The notes: generated by a model from the letters alone, not told the origin. A stretch of DNA of 64,000 bases from Pseudomonas frederiksbergensis (GCF_003732665.1 NZ_MOBP01000015.1:124001-188000), one strand, 5' to 3'; positions 8,500-17,043 are shown, numbered from the stretch's first letter. Made by a program: numbers and translations.

Positions 8500-9324
8500 A
8501 TGGACATCAGCAAAAACTGGCGTGAAGAGCTTTACGTCATGGTTTTCCAGAGCGACACCAAGGCCGGGCGCCGTTTCGACGGCATCTTGCTGTTGATCAT
8601 CCTCGCCAGCATCGTGGTCGTGATGCTCGACAGCATCGACGCGATTCACCAGAACTACGCCGACGTGCTCGCGTACATCGAGTGGGGCTTCACCGTTATT
8701 TTCGCCATCGAATACGGCCTGCGCCTGTACTGCTCGCCCAAGCCATTGCGCTATGCCTTCAGCTTTTATGGGCTGGTGGATTTGCTGGCGATCGTGCCCG
8801 GCATCCTCGCGCTGTATTACGCCGATGCGCAGTACTTGCTGATCATTCGGATCATCCGGATGCTGCGGATTTTCCGCGTGCTCAAGCTCAGCCCGTACCT
8901 CAAGCAAGCCAACTATTTGATGTCGGCGTTGCGCGGCAGCAAGCAAAAGATCGTGGTGTTTCTGGTTAGCGTCTGCACGCTGGTAACGGTGTTCGGCACG
9001 TTGATGTACGTGATCGAAGGTCCGGAGCACGGCTTCACCAGCATTCCCAAAGGCATCTATTGGGCTATCGTGACGCTGACCACCGTGGGCTTCGGCGATA
9101 TCGTGCCCAAAACCCCGCTGGGCCAGGTGATTTCGTCGCTGGTGATGATCACCGGTTACTCGATCATCGCCGTGCCGACCGGGATTTTCACCGCCGAACT
9201 GGCCAATGCCATGCGCGGCGAACAACTGCAACACGACTGCCCGGTGTGCAAGAAAAACAGCCATGAGCACGGCGCGGCGTTTTGCTCGCGATGTGGCAAT
9301 CAACTGTTTAAGAAACTGGAATAA
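8500..9324 (+). CDS. Voltage-gated-type potassium channel with C-terminal zinc ribbon
   Basis: This 274-residue ion transporter has six membrane segments. The S4-like helix has regularly spaced arginines (IIRIIRMLRIFRVLK), and the selectivity filter is TLTTVGFGDIVPKT, the classic K+ signature. The fold resembles a Kv-type bacterial channel. After the last helix comes a short cytoplasmic tail with two CxxC knuckles, CPVC at about 247 and CSRC about 17 residues later, resembling a zinc ribbon. The gene starts 21 bp after the urea transporter stop, so cotranscription is possible. Confidence 0.9.
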   Translation: MDISKNWREELYVMVFQSDTKAGRRFDGILLLIILASIVVVMLDSIDAIHQNYADVLAYIEWGFTVIFAIEYGLRLYCSPKPLRYAFSFYGLVDLLAIVPGILALYYADAQYLLIIRIIRMLRIFRVLKLSPYLKQANYLMSALRGSKQKIVVFLVSVCTLVTVFGTLMYVIEGPEHGFTSIPKGIYWAIVTLTTVGFGDIVPKTPLGQVISSLVMITGYSIIAVPTGIFTAELANAMRGEQLQHDCPVCKKNSHEHGAAFCSRCGNQLFKKLE

Positions 9325-9418
9325 GCAAAGTGCTTTTTAATCTTTAAAGGCCTATGCAAGCCCGGCTATAGTCGCTGGCAAAACGGTGGCAACACCTTCA
9401 ATGACTGACAAATAACCC

Positions 9419-9514
9419 GTAGGAGCTGCCGAAGGCTGCGATCTTTTGATTTTGATCTTCAGCGGTCTTATGACGCCGAAAATCAAAAGATCGCAGCCTT
9501 CGGCAGCTCCTACA
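9419..9514. repeat. REP pair, family 2
   Basis: Inverted family-2 REP cores lie immediately upstream of sbp and end 18 bp before its start codon. The sbp ribosome site (AAGGAATG) follows the hairpin directly. Confidence 0.85.
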
Positions 9515-9532
9515 CAAAACAAGGAATGCGCA

Positions 9533-10528
9533 GTGAAAAAACTCTTTGGCGCCTCACTTCTGGCCGCGGGCCTGGCACTGACCAGCGTGGCTCACGCCGC
9601 ACCGACCCTGCTCAACGTTTCCTACGACGTGATGCGCGATTTCTACAAGGACTACAACACTGCGTTCCAGAAACACTGGCAAGCCGAGCACAACGAAAAC
9701 ATCACCCTGCAGATGTCCTTCGGCGGCTCCAGCAAACAGGCACGCTCGGTGATCGACGGCCTGCCCGCTGACGTCATCACCATGAACATGGCCACCGACA
9801 TCAACGCCCTGGCGGACAACGGCAAACTGGTGCCGGACAACTGGGTCACGCGCTTGCCGAACAACAGCGCGCCGTTCACCTCGGCCACTGTGTTCATCGT
9901 GCGTAAAGGCAACCCGAAAGCCCTGAAAGACTGGCCCGATTTGCTCAAGGACGGCGTCCAAGTGATCGTGCCGAATCCGAAAACTTCGGGCAATGGCCGC
10001 TACACCTACCTCTCGGCCTGGGGCTACGTGCTGAAAAACGGCGGCGATGAAAACAAGGCCAAAGCCTTCGTCGGCAAACTGTTCAAACAAGCACCGGTGC
10101 TCGATACCGGTGGCCGTGCAGCCACCACCACCTTCATGACCAACCAGATCGGCGACGTGCTGGTGACCTTCGAAAACGAAGCGGAAATGATTGCCCGCGA
10201 GTTTGGTCGTGATCAGTTTGAAGTGATCTACCCGAGCGTTTCTGCTGAAGCCGAGCCGCCGGTGTCGGTGGTCGATAAAACCGTCGACAAAAAAGGCACT
10301 CGCGCGGCGGCGGAGGAATACCTGAAATACCTGTGGTCGCCGGAAGGCCAAGAGATTGCCGCAGCGAACTACCTGCGTCCGCGGGACCCGGCTGTTTTGG
10401 CCAAGTACACCGATCGCTTCCCCAAGGTGGATTTCCTCTCGGTAGAGAAAACCTTTGGCGACTGGCGCACCGTGCAGAAGACCCACTTCAATGATGGCGG
10501 GATCTTTGACCAGATTTATGCGCAGTAA
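9533..10528 (+). CDS. sbp: Sulfate ABC transporter, periplasmic sulfate-binding protein
   Basis: This 331-residue periplasmic protein captures sulfate (or thiosulfate) for the CysTWA transporter. A signal peptide is visible (KKLFGASLLAAGLALTSVAHA). The mature part starts TLLNVSYDVMRDFYKDYN and has the Sbp/CysP motifs SFGGSSKQARSVIDGLPADV, NPKTSGNGRYTYLSAWGY and DTGGRAATTTF. The start codon is GTG, chosen because AAGGA lies just upstream and the signal peptide begins there. No transporter subunits are adjacent, which is common for sbp in Pseudomonas. Confidence 0.95.
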   Translation: MKKLFGASLLAAGLALTSVAHAAPTLLNVSYDVMRDFYKDYNTAFQKHWQAEHNENITLQMSFGGSSKQARSVIDGLPADVITMNMATDINALADNGKLVPDNWVTRLPNNSAPFTSATVFIVRKGNPKALKDWPDLLKDGVQVIVPNPKTSGNGRYTYLSAWGYVLKNGGDENKAKAFVGKLFKQAPVLDTGGRAATTTFMTNQIGDVLVTFENEAEMIAREFGRDQFEVIYPSVSAEAEPPVSVVDKTVDKKGTRAAAEEYLKYLWSPEGQEIAAANYLRPRDPAVLAKYTDRFPKVDFLSVEKTFGDWRTVQKTHFNDGGIFDQIYAQ

Positions 10529-10545
10529 GGGCTAAGGCTCAATGA

Positions 10546-10576
10546 AAAAGGCGACCTGCAGAGGTCGCCTTTTTTG
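10546..10576 (+). terminator. Intrinsic terminator of sbp
   Basis: The stem AAGGCGACCT / AGGTCGCCTT with a 3-4 base loop, followed by a run of Ts, lies 18 bp after the sbp stop. Confidence 0.85.
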
Positions 10577-10614
10577 TGCCCGAACACAAGACTTGAGTCC
10601 GCTGAAGATCCCCT

Positions 10615-10704
10615 TGTGGGAGCGGGCTTGCTCGCGAATGCGGTGTGTCATTCAATGTTGATATTGACTGATACACCGCATTCGCGAGCAAGCCCGCTCC
10701 CACA
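10615..10704. repeat. REP pair (REPIN), family 1
   Basis: Inverted family-1 cores lie between the convergent sbp and the exported-protein gene, just outside the stop codon of the latter. Confidence 0.85.
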
Positions 10705-10721
10705 GGGATTTGTGGCTGCTG

Positions 10722-11345
10722 TTACATCGGCGGTGTCACGCCATCCTTGCCGGCCGAGATGGATTGAGCCGTCAACGTCCCATCCGCACTCGGGGTCACG
10801 GACGTCACGATCTTCACCCCGACCTTGAGCAAGCTGCGATCCCCCGGTGCCAGGTTCACAATCGGTACATCCTCAGGCACCAGAATCTTCTTTTGGCCAC
10901 CCTTGTAGTTCACGGTCAGGGTCCGGCCATTGCTGACCACCAGATCGCCGACGCTGCCATTGGTCATGGTGCTGTCCTTGCTCAGGTCGAACGGTCGATG
11001 GCCGTCGCCGCTGCCCGCCAGTTCAGGCGGGAAGACGTGGACTTCCAGGGCCTTGAGGGTGCCGTCTTGCTGGGGAATCGCCGCCGAGCCGATGTAACTG
11101 CCGGGCTTGATGTCTTCGATATTAGCGAGGGTGACCGCGCGAACCTGGGTGTCCTTGGTCAGGTTGATGACCAGGTTGTCGCCATTTTTGGCGTGGACTT
11201 TCAACATGTCGGCGCTGACGCCGGTGATCTCGCCGCGAATGCGCATACCCTGCGCATCGGCGGCCTGGGCGGCGCCCGCCGTGAACAGGCTGATCAAGGT
11301 AATTACTGACGCATTGCGAATCAGGTGACGAAACATCGCATTCAT
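10722..11345 (-). CDS. Exported protein of unknown function (DUF5666-like)
   Basis: This 207-residue protein has a clear signal peptide (hydrophobic residues 10-28, ending AGAAQA). The remainder is beta-rich with OB-like repeats, for example RIRGEITGVSADMLKVHAKN and GRTLTVNYKGGQKKILVP, which resembles DUF5666-type periplasmic proteins. There are no catalytic motifs I recognise. The gene is monocistronic, divergent from the MFS transporter and convergent with sbp. Function is unknown; a small ligand- or metal-related periplasmic role would be a guess. Confidence 0.6.
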   Translation of the reverse strand: MNAMFRHLIRNASVITLISLFTAGAAQAADAQGMRIRGEITGVSADMLKVHAKNGDNLVINLTKDTQVRAVTLANIEDIKPGSYIGSAAIPQQDGTLKALEVHVFPPELAGSGDGHRPFDLSKDSTMTNGSVGDLVVSNGRTLTVNYKGGQKKILVPEDVPIVNLAPGDRSLLKVGVKIVTSVTPSADGTLTAQSISAGKDGVTPPM

Positions 11346-11579
11346 GGAAATGCCTTCCTGTTATGAAACGTGAAGAGAGAACATAAGCACGCTATCGAAC
11401 AAGATGTAAGTGAATGTATCATCGGACCTCAAAGTTTTGCCGCAAGGTTCATCGGCGGACACCGCACGCGTCCGTCACTCATTCCGCAAAGGAATGATTA
11501 CTATCACTTCAACCTCTCTTCCGCCGTATCGGTCAGCCCTTTAGCCTTCGCGCATTCCTCCAGTTTAGCGAGACACGTT

Positions 11580-12785
11580 ATGAACCCAGCGACTCAGGCG
11601 CCCCACGGCGCCGTGACAATGACCAAAGGCATGGTGATGTTGTTCGCCTTCTGCTGCGGTGCCATTGTCGCCAACATCTACTACGCCCAACCGATCATTG
11701 GCCTGATCGCGCCGGACATCGGCCTGACCAGCACCATGGCCAGTTTCATCGTGTCCCTGACCCAGATTGGTTATGCCTTGGGCCTGTTTTTCCTGGTGCC
11801 GTTGGGTGATCTGCTGGAAAACCGCAAGCTGATGATCATCACCACGCTGGTGGCGATTGCCAGCCTGCTGGGCGCGGCGTTTACCGATCAGCCGAACGTG
11901 TTTCTGCTGATCTCGTTGCTGGTGGGATTCAGCTCTGTGTCGGTGCAGATCCTTATTCCACTGGCCGCCCATCTGGCGCCGGAAGAATCTCGCGGCCGGG
12001 TGGTCGGCGGGATCATGGGTGGTTTGCTGCTGGGTATTTTGCTGGCGCGGCCAGTGTCCAGCGTGGTGGCTGACCACTTCGGCTGGCGGGCGATGTTCAT
12101 AATCGCCGCAGCGTTGATGGCGGCGATCAGCATCGTGCTGGCCTTGACCATCCCCAAGCGCCAGCCTGATCACAGTGCTTCCTACGGCCAGTTGCTCGGT
12201 TCGCTGTGGACGTTGCTGCGTCAGCAACCGGTGTTGCGCCAGCGTGCGTTCTACCAGGGTTGCATGTTCGCCACCTTCAGCCTGTTCTGGACTGCCGTAC
12301 CGCTGGAACTGGCGCGCAATCATGGCCTGAGCCAGACCCAAATCGCGATCTTCGCCCTGGTCGGCGCCATCGGTGCCATCGCCGCGCCGATTGCCGGTCG
12401 CCTGGCCGATGCCGGCCACACCCGCATCGCCTCGCTGCTGGCCCTGGTGTTCGCCAGCCTGAGTTTCCTGCCGGCGTTCATCCACCCGATCTACAGCGTC
12501 ATCGGCCTGGCCGTCACCGGCGTGGTCCTCGACTTCTGCGTGCAGATGAACATGGTCCTGGGCCAACGGGCGGTCTACGCCCTCGACGCCAAAAGCCGCA
12601 GCCGCTTGAATGCGCTGTACATGACCAGCATCTTCATCGGCGGCGCGTTCGGCTCTTCGGTGGCCAGTGCGGTGTATGAGCATGGCGGCTGGTTGTGGAT
12701 CGTGATCGTGGGCAGCGTGTTTCCGTTGCTGGCGTTGTTGCGGTTTTTGAGTGCTTCGCAGAAGGGTTCGCTGGCGACGGCGTGA
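11580..12785 (+). CDS. MFS transporter, drug/metabolite efflux type
   Basis: This 401-residue inner membrane protein has 12 predicted membrane helices. It has the MFS motif A-like loop GDLLENRKLM after TM2 and an N-terminal GAIVANIYYAQPIIGLIA, typical of a DHA1-like subgroup. The start was set at MNPATQAPHG at 11580, as 70 upstream in-frame residues lack hydrophobic or conserved character. The substrate is unknown. It is not in an obvious operon; its neighbours are an exported protein and a hicAB module. Confidence 0.85.
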   Translation: MNPATQAPHGAVTMTKGMVMLFAFCCGAIVANIYYAQPIIGLIAPDIGLTSTMASFIVSLTQIGYALGLFFLVPLGDLLENRKLMIITTLVAIASLLGAAFTDQPNVFLLISLLVGFSSVSVQILIPLAAHLAPEESRGRVVGGIMGGLLLGILLARPVSSVVADHFGWRAMFIIAAALMAAISIVLALTIPKRQPDHSASYGQLLGSLWTLLRQQPVLRQRAFYQGCMFATFSLFWTAVPLELARNHGLSQTQIAIFALVGAIGAIAAPIAGRLADAGHTRIASLLALVFASLSFLPAFIHPIYSVIGLAVTGVVLDFCVQMNMVLGQRAVYALDAKSRSRLNALYMTSIFIGGAFGSSVASAVYEHGGWLWIVIVGSVFPLLALLRFLSASQKGSLATA

Positions 12786-12796
12786 GGCTTTAAAAG

Positions 12797-12846
12797 CATC
12801 GCGGGCAAGCCGTGCTCCTACAGGAGCCAGGCTTGCCCGCGAAAGC
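12797..12846. terminator. REP-like hairpin between convergent genes
   Basis: The inverted repeat TCGCGGGCAAGCC...GGCTTGCCCGCGA, with inner arms CTCCTA / AGGAG, separates the MFS gene from hicB. It is a compact REP variant and may act as a bidirectional transcription stop; there is no T-run. Confidence 0.5.
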
Positions 12847-12863
12847 GATACAACCGTCACCGT

Positions 12864-13268
12864 CTAGTGCCGAACCAGCTTTTCCATCGCCGCATCCGCC
12901 AGAAAGGAGGAGCGGCTTTTGACGTTATGCTCCCGTACATAGCGGTCAATACGCTGGATGACATAACCGGGCAGCGTGACATTGACCTTCTCGGTCTTGC
13001 CCATGTACGGCGCAATGTCCAACTCCAGCATTCCCCAGCCCATATCGGCGAACTCGGGATTACCACGGTGTGCAGCCGCTGAAGTCGGCATCGGAATCGG
13101 CTCCCCGTCAGCCGCAATCTCTTGCAGCATGATGTGGGCAATCTCGACTGCTGCGTTATAGGCGTCTTCAAACGTATCCCCGGCAGTCACTGCGCCCGGA
13201 ATATCGGGGATCTGAATACCGATGGCGGTGTTCTCGTCGCCCCACTCGATACAGATGGGATATTGCAT
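12864..13268 (-). CDS. hicB: HicB-family antitoxin
   Basis: This 134-residue protein has an N-terminal HicB domain (MQYPICIEWGDENTAIGIQIPDIPGAVTAG... with FEDAYNAAVEIA) and a C-terminal ribbon-helix-helix DNA-binding domain (KVNVTLPGYVIQRIDRYVREH). Such proteins neutralise HicA and repress their own promoter. The start codon overlaps the hicA stop by one base (TAATG), so the order is hicA then hicB on the minus strand. The long HicB size fits the class with its own RHH domain. Confidence 0.9.
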   Translation of the reverse strand: MQYPICIEWGDENTAIGIQIPDIPGAVTAGDTFEDAYNAAVEIAHIMLQEIAADGEPIPMPTSAAAHRGNPEFADMGWGMLELDIAPYMGKTEKVNVTLPGYVIQRIDRYVREHNVKSRSSFLADAAMEKLVRH

Positions 13269-13480
13269 TATGGATCTCCTGCGTAACTGGCTGGCGGGCT
13301 ATACAACCCGGCTCGCCGCCTGATGCTTTTGACCGTCCCGATCGGTAAATCCTTTTTCGGATGCGGGACGGGAATCGTGTAGGGGTTGTAACGATGAGTG
13401 AAGATGTGATGACTGCCGGTGACCCGATCCAGCGTCCAGCCCGCCTCCTCCAGTTCCTTGATCAATAACCTGCTTTGCAC
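13268..13480 (-). CDS. hicA: HicA-family mRNA interferase toxin
   Basis: This is a 70-residue double-stranded RNA-binding-like toxin. The family core is visible: LLIKELEEAGWTLDRV, then GSHHIFTH with the catalytic His, then a basic stretch IPVPHPKKDLPIGTVKSI. A GTG start was chosen because AAGGAGG lies 6 bases before it; a second GTG one codon upstream is possible, and the open frame extends 21 residues further without a ribosome site. It is translationally coupled to hicB by a TAATG overlap. Confidence 0.85.
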   Translation of the reverse strand: MQSRLLIKELEEAGWTLDRVTGSHHIFTHRYNPYTIPVPHPKKDLPIGTVKSIRRRAGLYSPPASYAGDP

Positions 13481-13534
13481 CACCAGCCTCCTTGCTCCAG
13501 CCCAAACAAAAGTAACTCTAGAGTTATCTTTACT

Positions 13535-13684
13535 CAAGCACAAAAATCGAAAGCTCGACGTTCGGTTGTTTTACAGAGTGTGATTGCAAGGCTGGACATC
13601 CCCGTGATTCGTTACGCCGAGGTCAACCCGGATTACACTCAGCGACCAGAGCCTGACGCAATGCTGGCTGCGATTCGCGGCTGA
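13535..13684 (+). pseudogene. Possible remnant of a DUF2726-like gene
   Basis: An open frame ending at 13684 carries QSVIARLDIPVIRYAEVNP, which resembles the tail of nuclease-like DUF2726 domains (alpha helix followed by an IPLIR-type strand). There is no start with a ribosome site, and the upstream part runs into the hicA promoter. It may be a 3' fragment left after an insertion or deletion, or chance. Weak call. Confidence 0.25.
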
Positions 13685-13710
13685 TTTGATTCACAAAAAA
13701 AGGAAAACCG

Positions 13711-14598
13711 ATGGACCGCCTCGCCGCCATGGAAACCTTCGTCTACGTCGTGGAAACCGGTTCGTTTTCCGCCGCCGCCCGGCGTCTGAATATCGGCCAG
13801 CCCGCCGTGTCGAAAACCATCGCGCAATTGGAAACCCGCCTCGCCGTGCGGCTGCTGTTGCGCTCGACCCGTGGCCTGACGCCGACCGAAGCCGGGCTGG
13901 CCTTTTTCGACCGGGCCAAGCGCGCTATCGAAGAAGCCAACGAGGCCGACAATGCCGCCCGTGGTGCCGCCAGCGGGCTGAACGGCAACCTGCGAATCTG
14001 CGCCGCCGTGACCTTCGGCCGCCAGCACATCGTGCCGCACCTTGGGCCGTTTCTCGAACAGAACCCGCAACTGAACATCGACCTGATGCTCGACGACCGC
14101 AACATCAACCTGGTGGAAGACGGCGTCGACATTGCCCTGCGCTTGGGCGCCTTGAGCGACTCCGGCCTCACCGCACGCAAGATCGCCCAGTGCCGGCGTG
14201 TCGTCGTGGGCACGCCGCAGTACTTCGCCCAACACGGAAAACCCGCCTGCCCTGCCGACCTGAGCACACACCAGGCGGTGGTGTACACCTTGGGTGGCGG
14301 TGCGAATTGGCCGTTCCAGAAGGCCGGCGAAGAACACCCGGTGAGCATCAGCGGCCGGATCCGCGTCAACGCCGCCGAAGGCCTGCGCGAAGCGGTACTG
14401 GCGCATTTGGGGCTGACCATGGCGTCCGAATGGATGTTCGCCACGGAACTGGCCAGAGGCGCAGTGGTGGAGGTGATGAGCGACTGGGCATTGCCGAACC
14501 AGGATCTTTGGGCGGTGTTCCCTACGGGGAGAATGGCCAGTGCCAAGGCTCGGGCGTTTGCCGATTATGTTCAGGCGTTGATGGCAAAAGAGTCTTAA
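13711..14598 (+). CDS. LysR-family transcriptional regulator
   Basis: This 295-residue regulator has an N-terminal winged helix (MDRLAAMETFVYVVETGSFSAAARRLNIGQPAVSKTIAQLE) and a C-terminal periplasmic-binding-protein-like effector domain starting near residue 90 (NLRICAAVTFGRQHIVPHL). It resembles the DmlR/CrgA-type subgroup that often controls an adjacent gene, but neither neighbour looks like a metabolic target. AAGGAAA precedes the ATG. It lies between two toxin-antitoxin-type modules. Confidence 0.92.
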   Translation: MDRLAAMETFVYVVETGSFSAAARRLNIGQPAVSKTIAQLETRLAVRLLLRSTRGLTPTEAGLAFFDRAKRAIEEANEADNAARGAASGLNGNLRICAAVTFGRQHIVPHLGPFLEQNPQLNIDLMLDDRNINLVEDGVDIALRLGALSDSGLTARKIAQCRRVVVGTPQYFAQHGKPACPADLSTHQAVVYTLGGGANWPFQKAGEEHPVSISGRIRVNAAEGLREAVLAHLGLTMASEWMFATELARGAVVEVMSDWALPNQDLWAVFPTGRMASAKARAFADYVQALMAKES

Positions 14599-14683
14599 AC
14601 AAGACTTCAGTTTCGTTTATTGCGATTTTCGTTTGATTCGAATAGCCTTTCCAGCATCGCTACTTTGAATGTTGGAAACCATC

Positions 14684-15151
14684 ATGTCTTTAGTCATCCA
14701 TCCCCCAATCAACCTGCCCATGGCGCGCGAAGTCCAGGCTGCCATCGAAGGCCAGCGCGCCCTCACCGCCTATCTCGCGACTCAATTCGAAACCCAGCGC
14801 ATTCAGATATTCGACGAGCAGAACGAAGCCCACAGCGTCGAACTGCCCACGTCGGCGCTGCGTTTACTGGTCGATATCCTGGCGGCATTGGCAGAAGGCA
14901 ACGCCGTCAAAGTTGTACCGGTCCACGCAGAACTGACGACCCAGGAAGCGGCGGACCTGCTCAACGTCTCACGCCCGTACCTCATCAAACTGCTGGAGTC
15001 CGGCGAGTTGTCCTACCACAAAACAGGCAAGCACCGACGTGTGCGCTTTGCCGATTTGATGGATTATAAAAACCGGCGCGACACCGCCAGCGAGCAAGCA
15101 ATGACGCTACTCGCCGAGCAAGCACAAGCGTTAAGGACAGGATACGAGTGA
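14684..15151 (+). CDS. Helix-turn-helix antitoxin of a PIN-domain module
   Basis: This 155-residue protein has a C-terminal excisionase/MerR-like helix-turn-helix (LTTQEAADLLNVSRPYLIKLLESGELSYHKTGKHRRV). The N terminus has no motif I recognise. The stop codon overlaps the GTG start of the downstream PIN gene by four bases (GTGA), the usual arrangement for an antitoxin-toxin pair. The start was taken at MSLVIHPP; an ATG 15 bases upstream is also possible. A regulatory antitoxin role is inferred from the pair. Confidence 0.8.
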   Translation: MSLVIHPPINLPMAREVQAAIEGQRALTAYLATQFETQRIQIFDEQNEAHSVELPTSALRLLVDILAALAEGNAVKVVPVHAELTTQEAADLLNVSRPYLIKLLESGELSYHKTGKHRRVRFADLMDYKNRRDTASEQAMTLLAEQAQALRTGYE

Positions 15152-15723
15152 GGCATTCCCCTTTTACCGCTGTATATGACGCATGTGTTTTGTACCCCGC
15201 CCCTTTGAGAGATTTCCTGATGTGGCTCGCGCTCTCAGGGCGTTTCCGGGCGCGATGGTCACTGGAGATACACAACGAATGGAAACGAAATCTGTTGAAG
15301 AACCGCCCGGACCTGACAGCCGAACAACTGGATCGAACCTCCGAACTAATGGATCAGGCCATCCCCGATGCCTGTGTCACAGGTTACGAAAACCTTGTGA
15401 AAGGGTTGACGCTGCCGGACATGAATGACCGTCATGTCCTGGCAGCCGCTATTCGCTGCAACGCCAGCGTCATCGTCACCTTCAATCAAAAAGACTTCCC
15501 CTGCACCGAACTGGAGCCATTTGGCATCGAGGCACAGCATCCTGATGAGTTCGTCGAAAACCTGTTTGACCTGGACCCGGCAGCTGTTGTGGCCGCAGCC
15601 CAACGCCAGCGCAAGCAGTTGAAAATGCCGCCCATGGATGTCAGCACTTATCTCGATCTCCTGTTGCGCCAAGGGCTGGTTCAATCGAGCAAGGTATTGA
15701 CCAACTATCGGGCGATTCTTTGA
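15148..15723 (+). CDS. PIN-domain ribonuclease toxin
   Basis: This 191-residue protein has a PIN domain in residues 5-125. Acidic residues that would bind metal are Asp11 (AVYDACVLYP), Glu44 (IHNEWKRN), Asp91/Asp94 (LPDMNDRHVLAAA) and Asp116 (TFNQKDFP), all in the expected order. The extra 65 C-terminal residues are predicted helical (AAAQRQRKQLKMPP...). It is longer than VapC and resembles the larger PIN_3 class paired with HTH antitoxins. The GTG start is coupled to the upstream gene. Toxic activity is inferred. Confidence 0.82.
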   Translation: MRHSPFTAVYDACVLYPAPLRDFLMWLALSGRFRARWSLEIHNEWKRNLLKNRPDLTAEQLDRTSELMDQAIPDACVTGYENLVKGLTLPDMNDRHVLAAAIRCNASVIVTFNQKDFPCTELEPFGIEAQHPDEFVENLFDLDPAAVVAAAQRQRKQLKMPPMDVSTYLDLLLRQGLVQSSKVLTNYRAIL

Positions 15724-15733
15724 AGCGTCTCCG

Positions 15734-16483
15734 CTAGAGCACACAGCCATCAAACCCAACCCTGACATCCCCCGGCAACTCACTGAGATGTTCAAGCAAC
15801 CACGCATCCAGCGTATGGCCAACATGGGTCAGCACCGCCAAGTGCGGTTTTAATTCTTCGATGCATTGCAACGCCAGGGTCAGGTCGTTGTGGTTACGCG
15901 GTGTCTGGGGTTGGGGCGGTATCGAGCAGTCGAGTACCAGCACGTCGAGGGGGGTGCGTTGCAGCCATTGCGTGGTGGCGGGTGGCAGGCCGACGGTGTC
16001 GGTGAGGTAGGCGATGCGGCGTCCTTCGCCTTCCAACAGGTAACCGAAAGTGAGTTTGGAGTGTTGCAGCGCTAATGCAGTGACGTTGAGCGAGCCAAAC
16101 TGGCGGGTTTCGAAGGCGGCGAACGGCTGGCTGAAATCGAGAATGCCGGGATGTTTGTAAAGGTCGGCCAGGCCTTCGGGGTCCTGCGGGCCATGCACCG
16201 GGATCACCAGGCCCTGGCCCCAGCGCAGGTGCAGCAGGCCCTGGGCGTGATCGGCGTGGTAGTGGGTCTGGAAGATACCGTTGAAGCTGCGGGGCGGGAA
16301 GCGTTCGGTGAGGTCGGGCAGGCCGCTGTCGATCAACCAGCGCTGGTCGCCGCATTCGATCAGCGCACTGCAGGGCCGACGTCGGCGGCGTTCATCGTCG
16401 CGGGCCAGGTCACAGGCCGCGCAGGCGCAACCGTAGACCGGCACCTGCCGCGCATCGCCGGTGCCCAATAAGGTCAGGCGCAT
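15734..16483 (-). CDS. phnP: Phosphoribosyl cyclic phosphate phosphodiesterase
   Basis: This 249-residue metallo-beta-lactamase-fold enzyme opens 5-phosphoribosyl 1,2-cyclic phosphate made by the C-P lyase. It has the N-terminal LTLLGTGDARQVPVYGC with Cys-rich CACAACDLARDD (structural zinc site), the metal motif QTHYHADHAQG, and HSKLTFGYLL, DCSIPP and LTHVGHTLD. It is the last gene of the phn operon and overlaps phnN by 10 bases. Confidence 0.93.
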   Translation of the reverse strand: MRLTLLGTGDARQVPVYGCACAACDLARDDERRRRRPCSALIECGDQRWLIDSGLPDLTERFPPRSFNGIFQTHYHADHAQGLLHLRWGQGLVIPVHGPQDPEGLADLYKHPGILDFSQPFAAFETRQFGSLNVTALALQHSKLTFGYLLEGEGRRIAYLTDTVGLPPATTQWLQRTPLDVLVLDCSIPPQPQTPRNHNDLTLALQCIEELKPHLAVLTHVGHTLDAWLLEHLSELPGDVRVGFDGCVL

Positions 16484-17043
16484 GGGGTTTGTTCGTCGAG
16501 GCAGGCCAGCAAGCGCGCCACCGTGTGCGCCAGCGGCCCGGAGTTGTCGAGCAGGTGCAGCGCCGGGTCGTGGTCTGCCAGCAGGCGTTCGCTGAAGCGT
16601 GCATTGCGCGCCAGCCGCGCCTCGATCTCGTCGATGGATTCACGGCCCCGCGCCAGCAATCGCTGGCGCAGCACCGCTTGATCAACGCTCAACAACAGCA
16701 CCAACAACCGTGGATAACGCTGCCGAACCTGAGGCAGATACCCGCGTGATCCATTGACCAGCACATCCTGCCCCGCCGCCAGCCAATCGTCGATTTCCCG
16801 GGGAATGCCATAGGCCAGGCCATTGGCGTGCCAGCTCAGGGCAAACGCGCCCTGAGCCTCCATCTCGGCGAACTGTTGCGCACTGACGCCCAGCGCCGCC
16901 TCCCCCACCGCTTCCGCCGAACGGGTGATGACCCGGCGCACGATGCGACAGCCGCGCTCGGCCAGCGGCGCGCGTGCGGCATCCAGCAGGCTGTCCTTGC
17001 CCGAGCCGGAAGGCCCGATGAGATAGATCAACCTGCCCGTCAT
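16474..17043 (-). CDS. phnN: Ribose 1,5-bisphosphate phosphokinase
   Basis: This 189-residue guanylate-kinase-like enzyme phosphorylates ribose 1,5-bisphosphate to PRPP. It has the P-loop LIGPSGSGKDSLLDAAR at the N terminus and the family segments RRVITRSAEAVGE, FALSWHANGLAYGIP and VLVNGSRGYLPQVR. The start ATG overlaps the phnM stop by one base (TGATG), which decides it against an upstream in-frame start 27 bases earlier. Confidence 0.93.
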   Translation of the reverse strand: MTGRLIYLIGPSGSGKDSLLDAARAPLAERGCRIVRRVITRSAEAVGEAALGVSAQQFAEMEAQGAFALSWHANGLAYGIPREIDDWLAAGQDVLVNGSRGYLPQVRQRYPRLLVLLLSVDQAVLRQRLLARGRESIDEIEARLARNARFSERLLADHDPALHLLDNSGPLAHTVARLLACLDEQTPCA

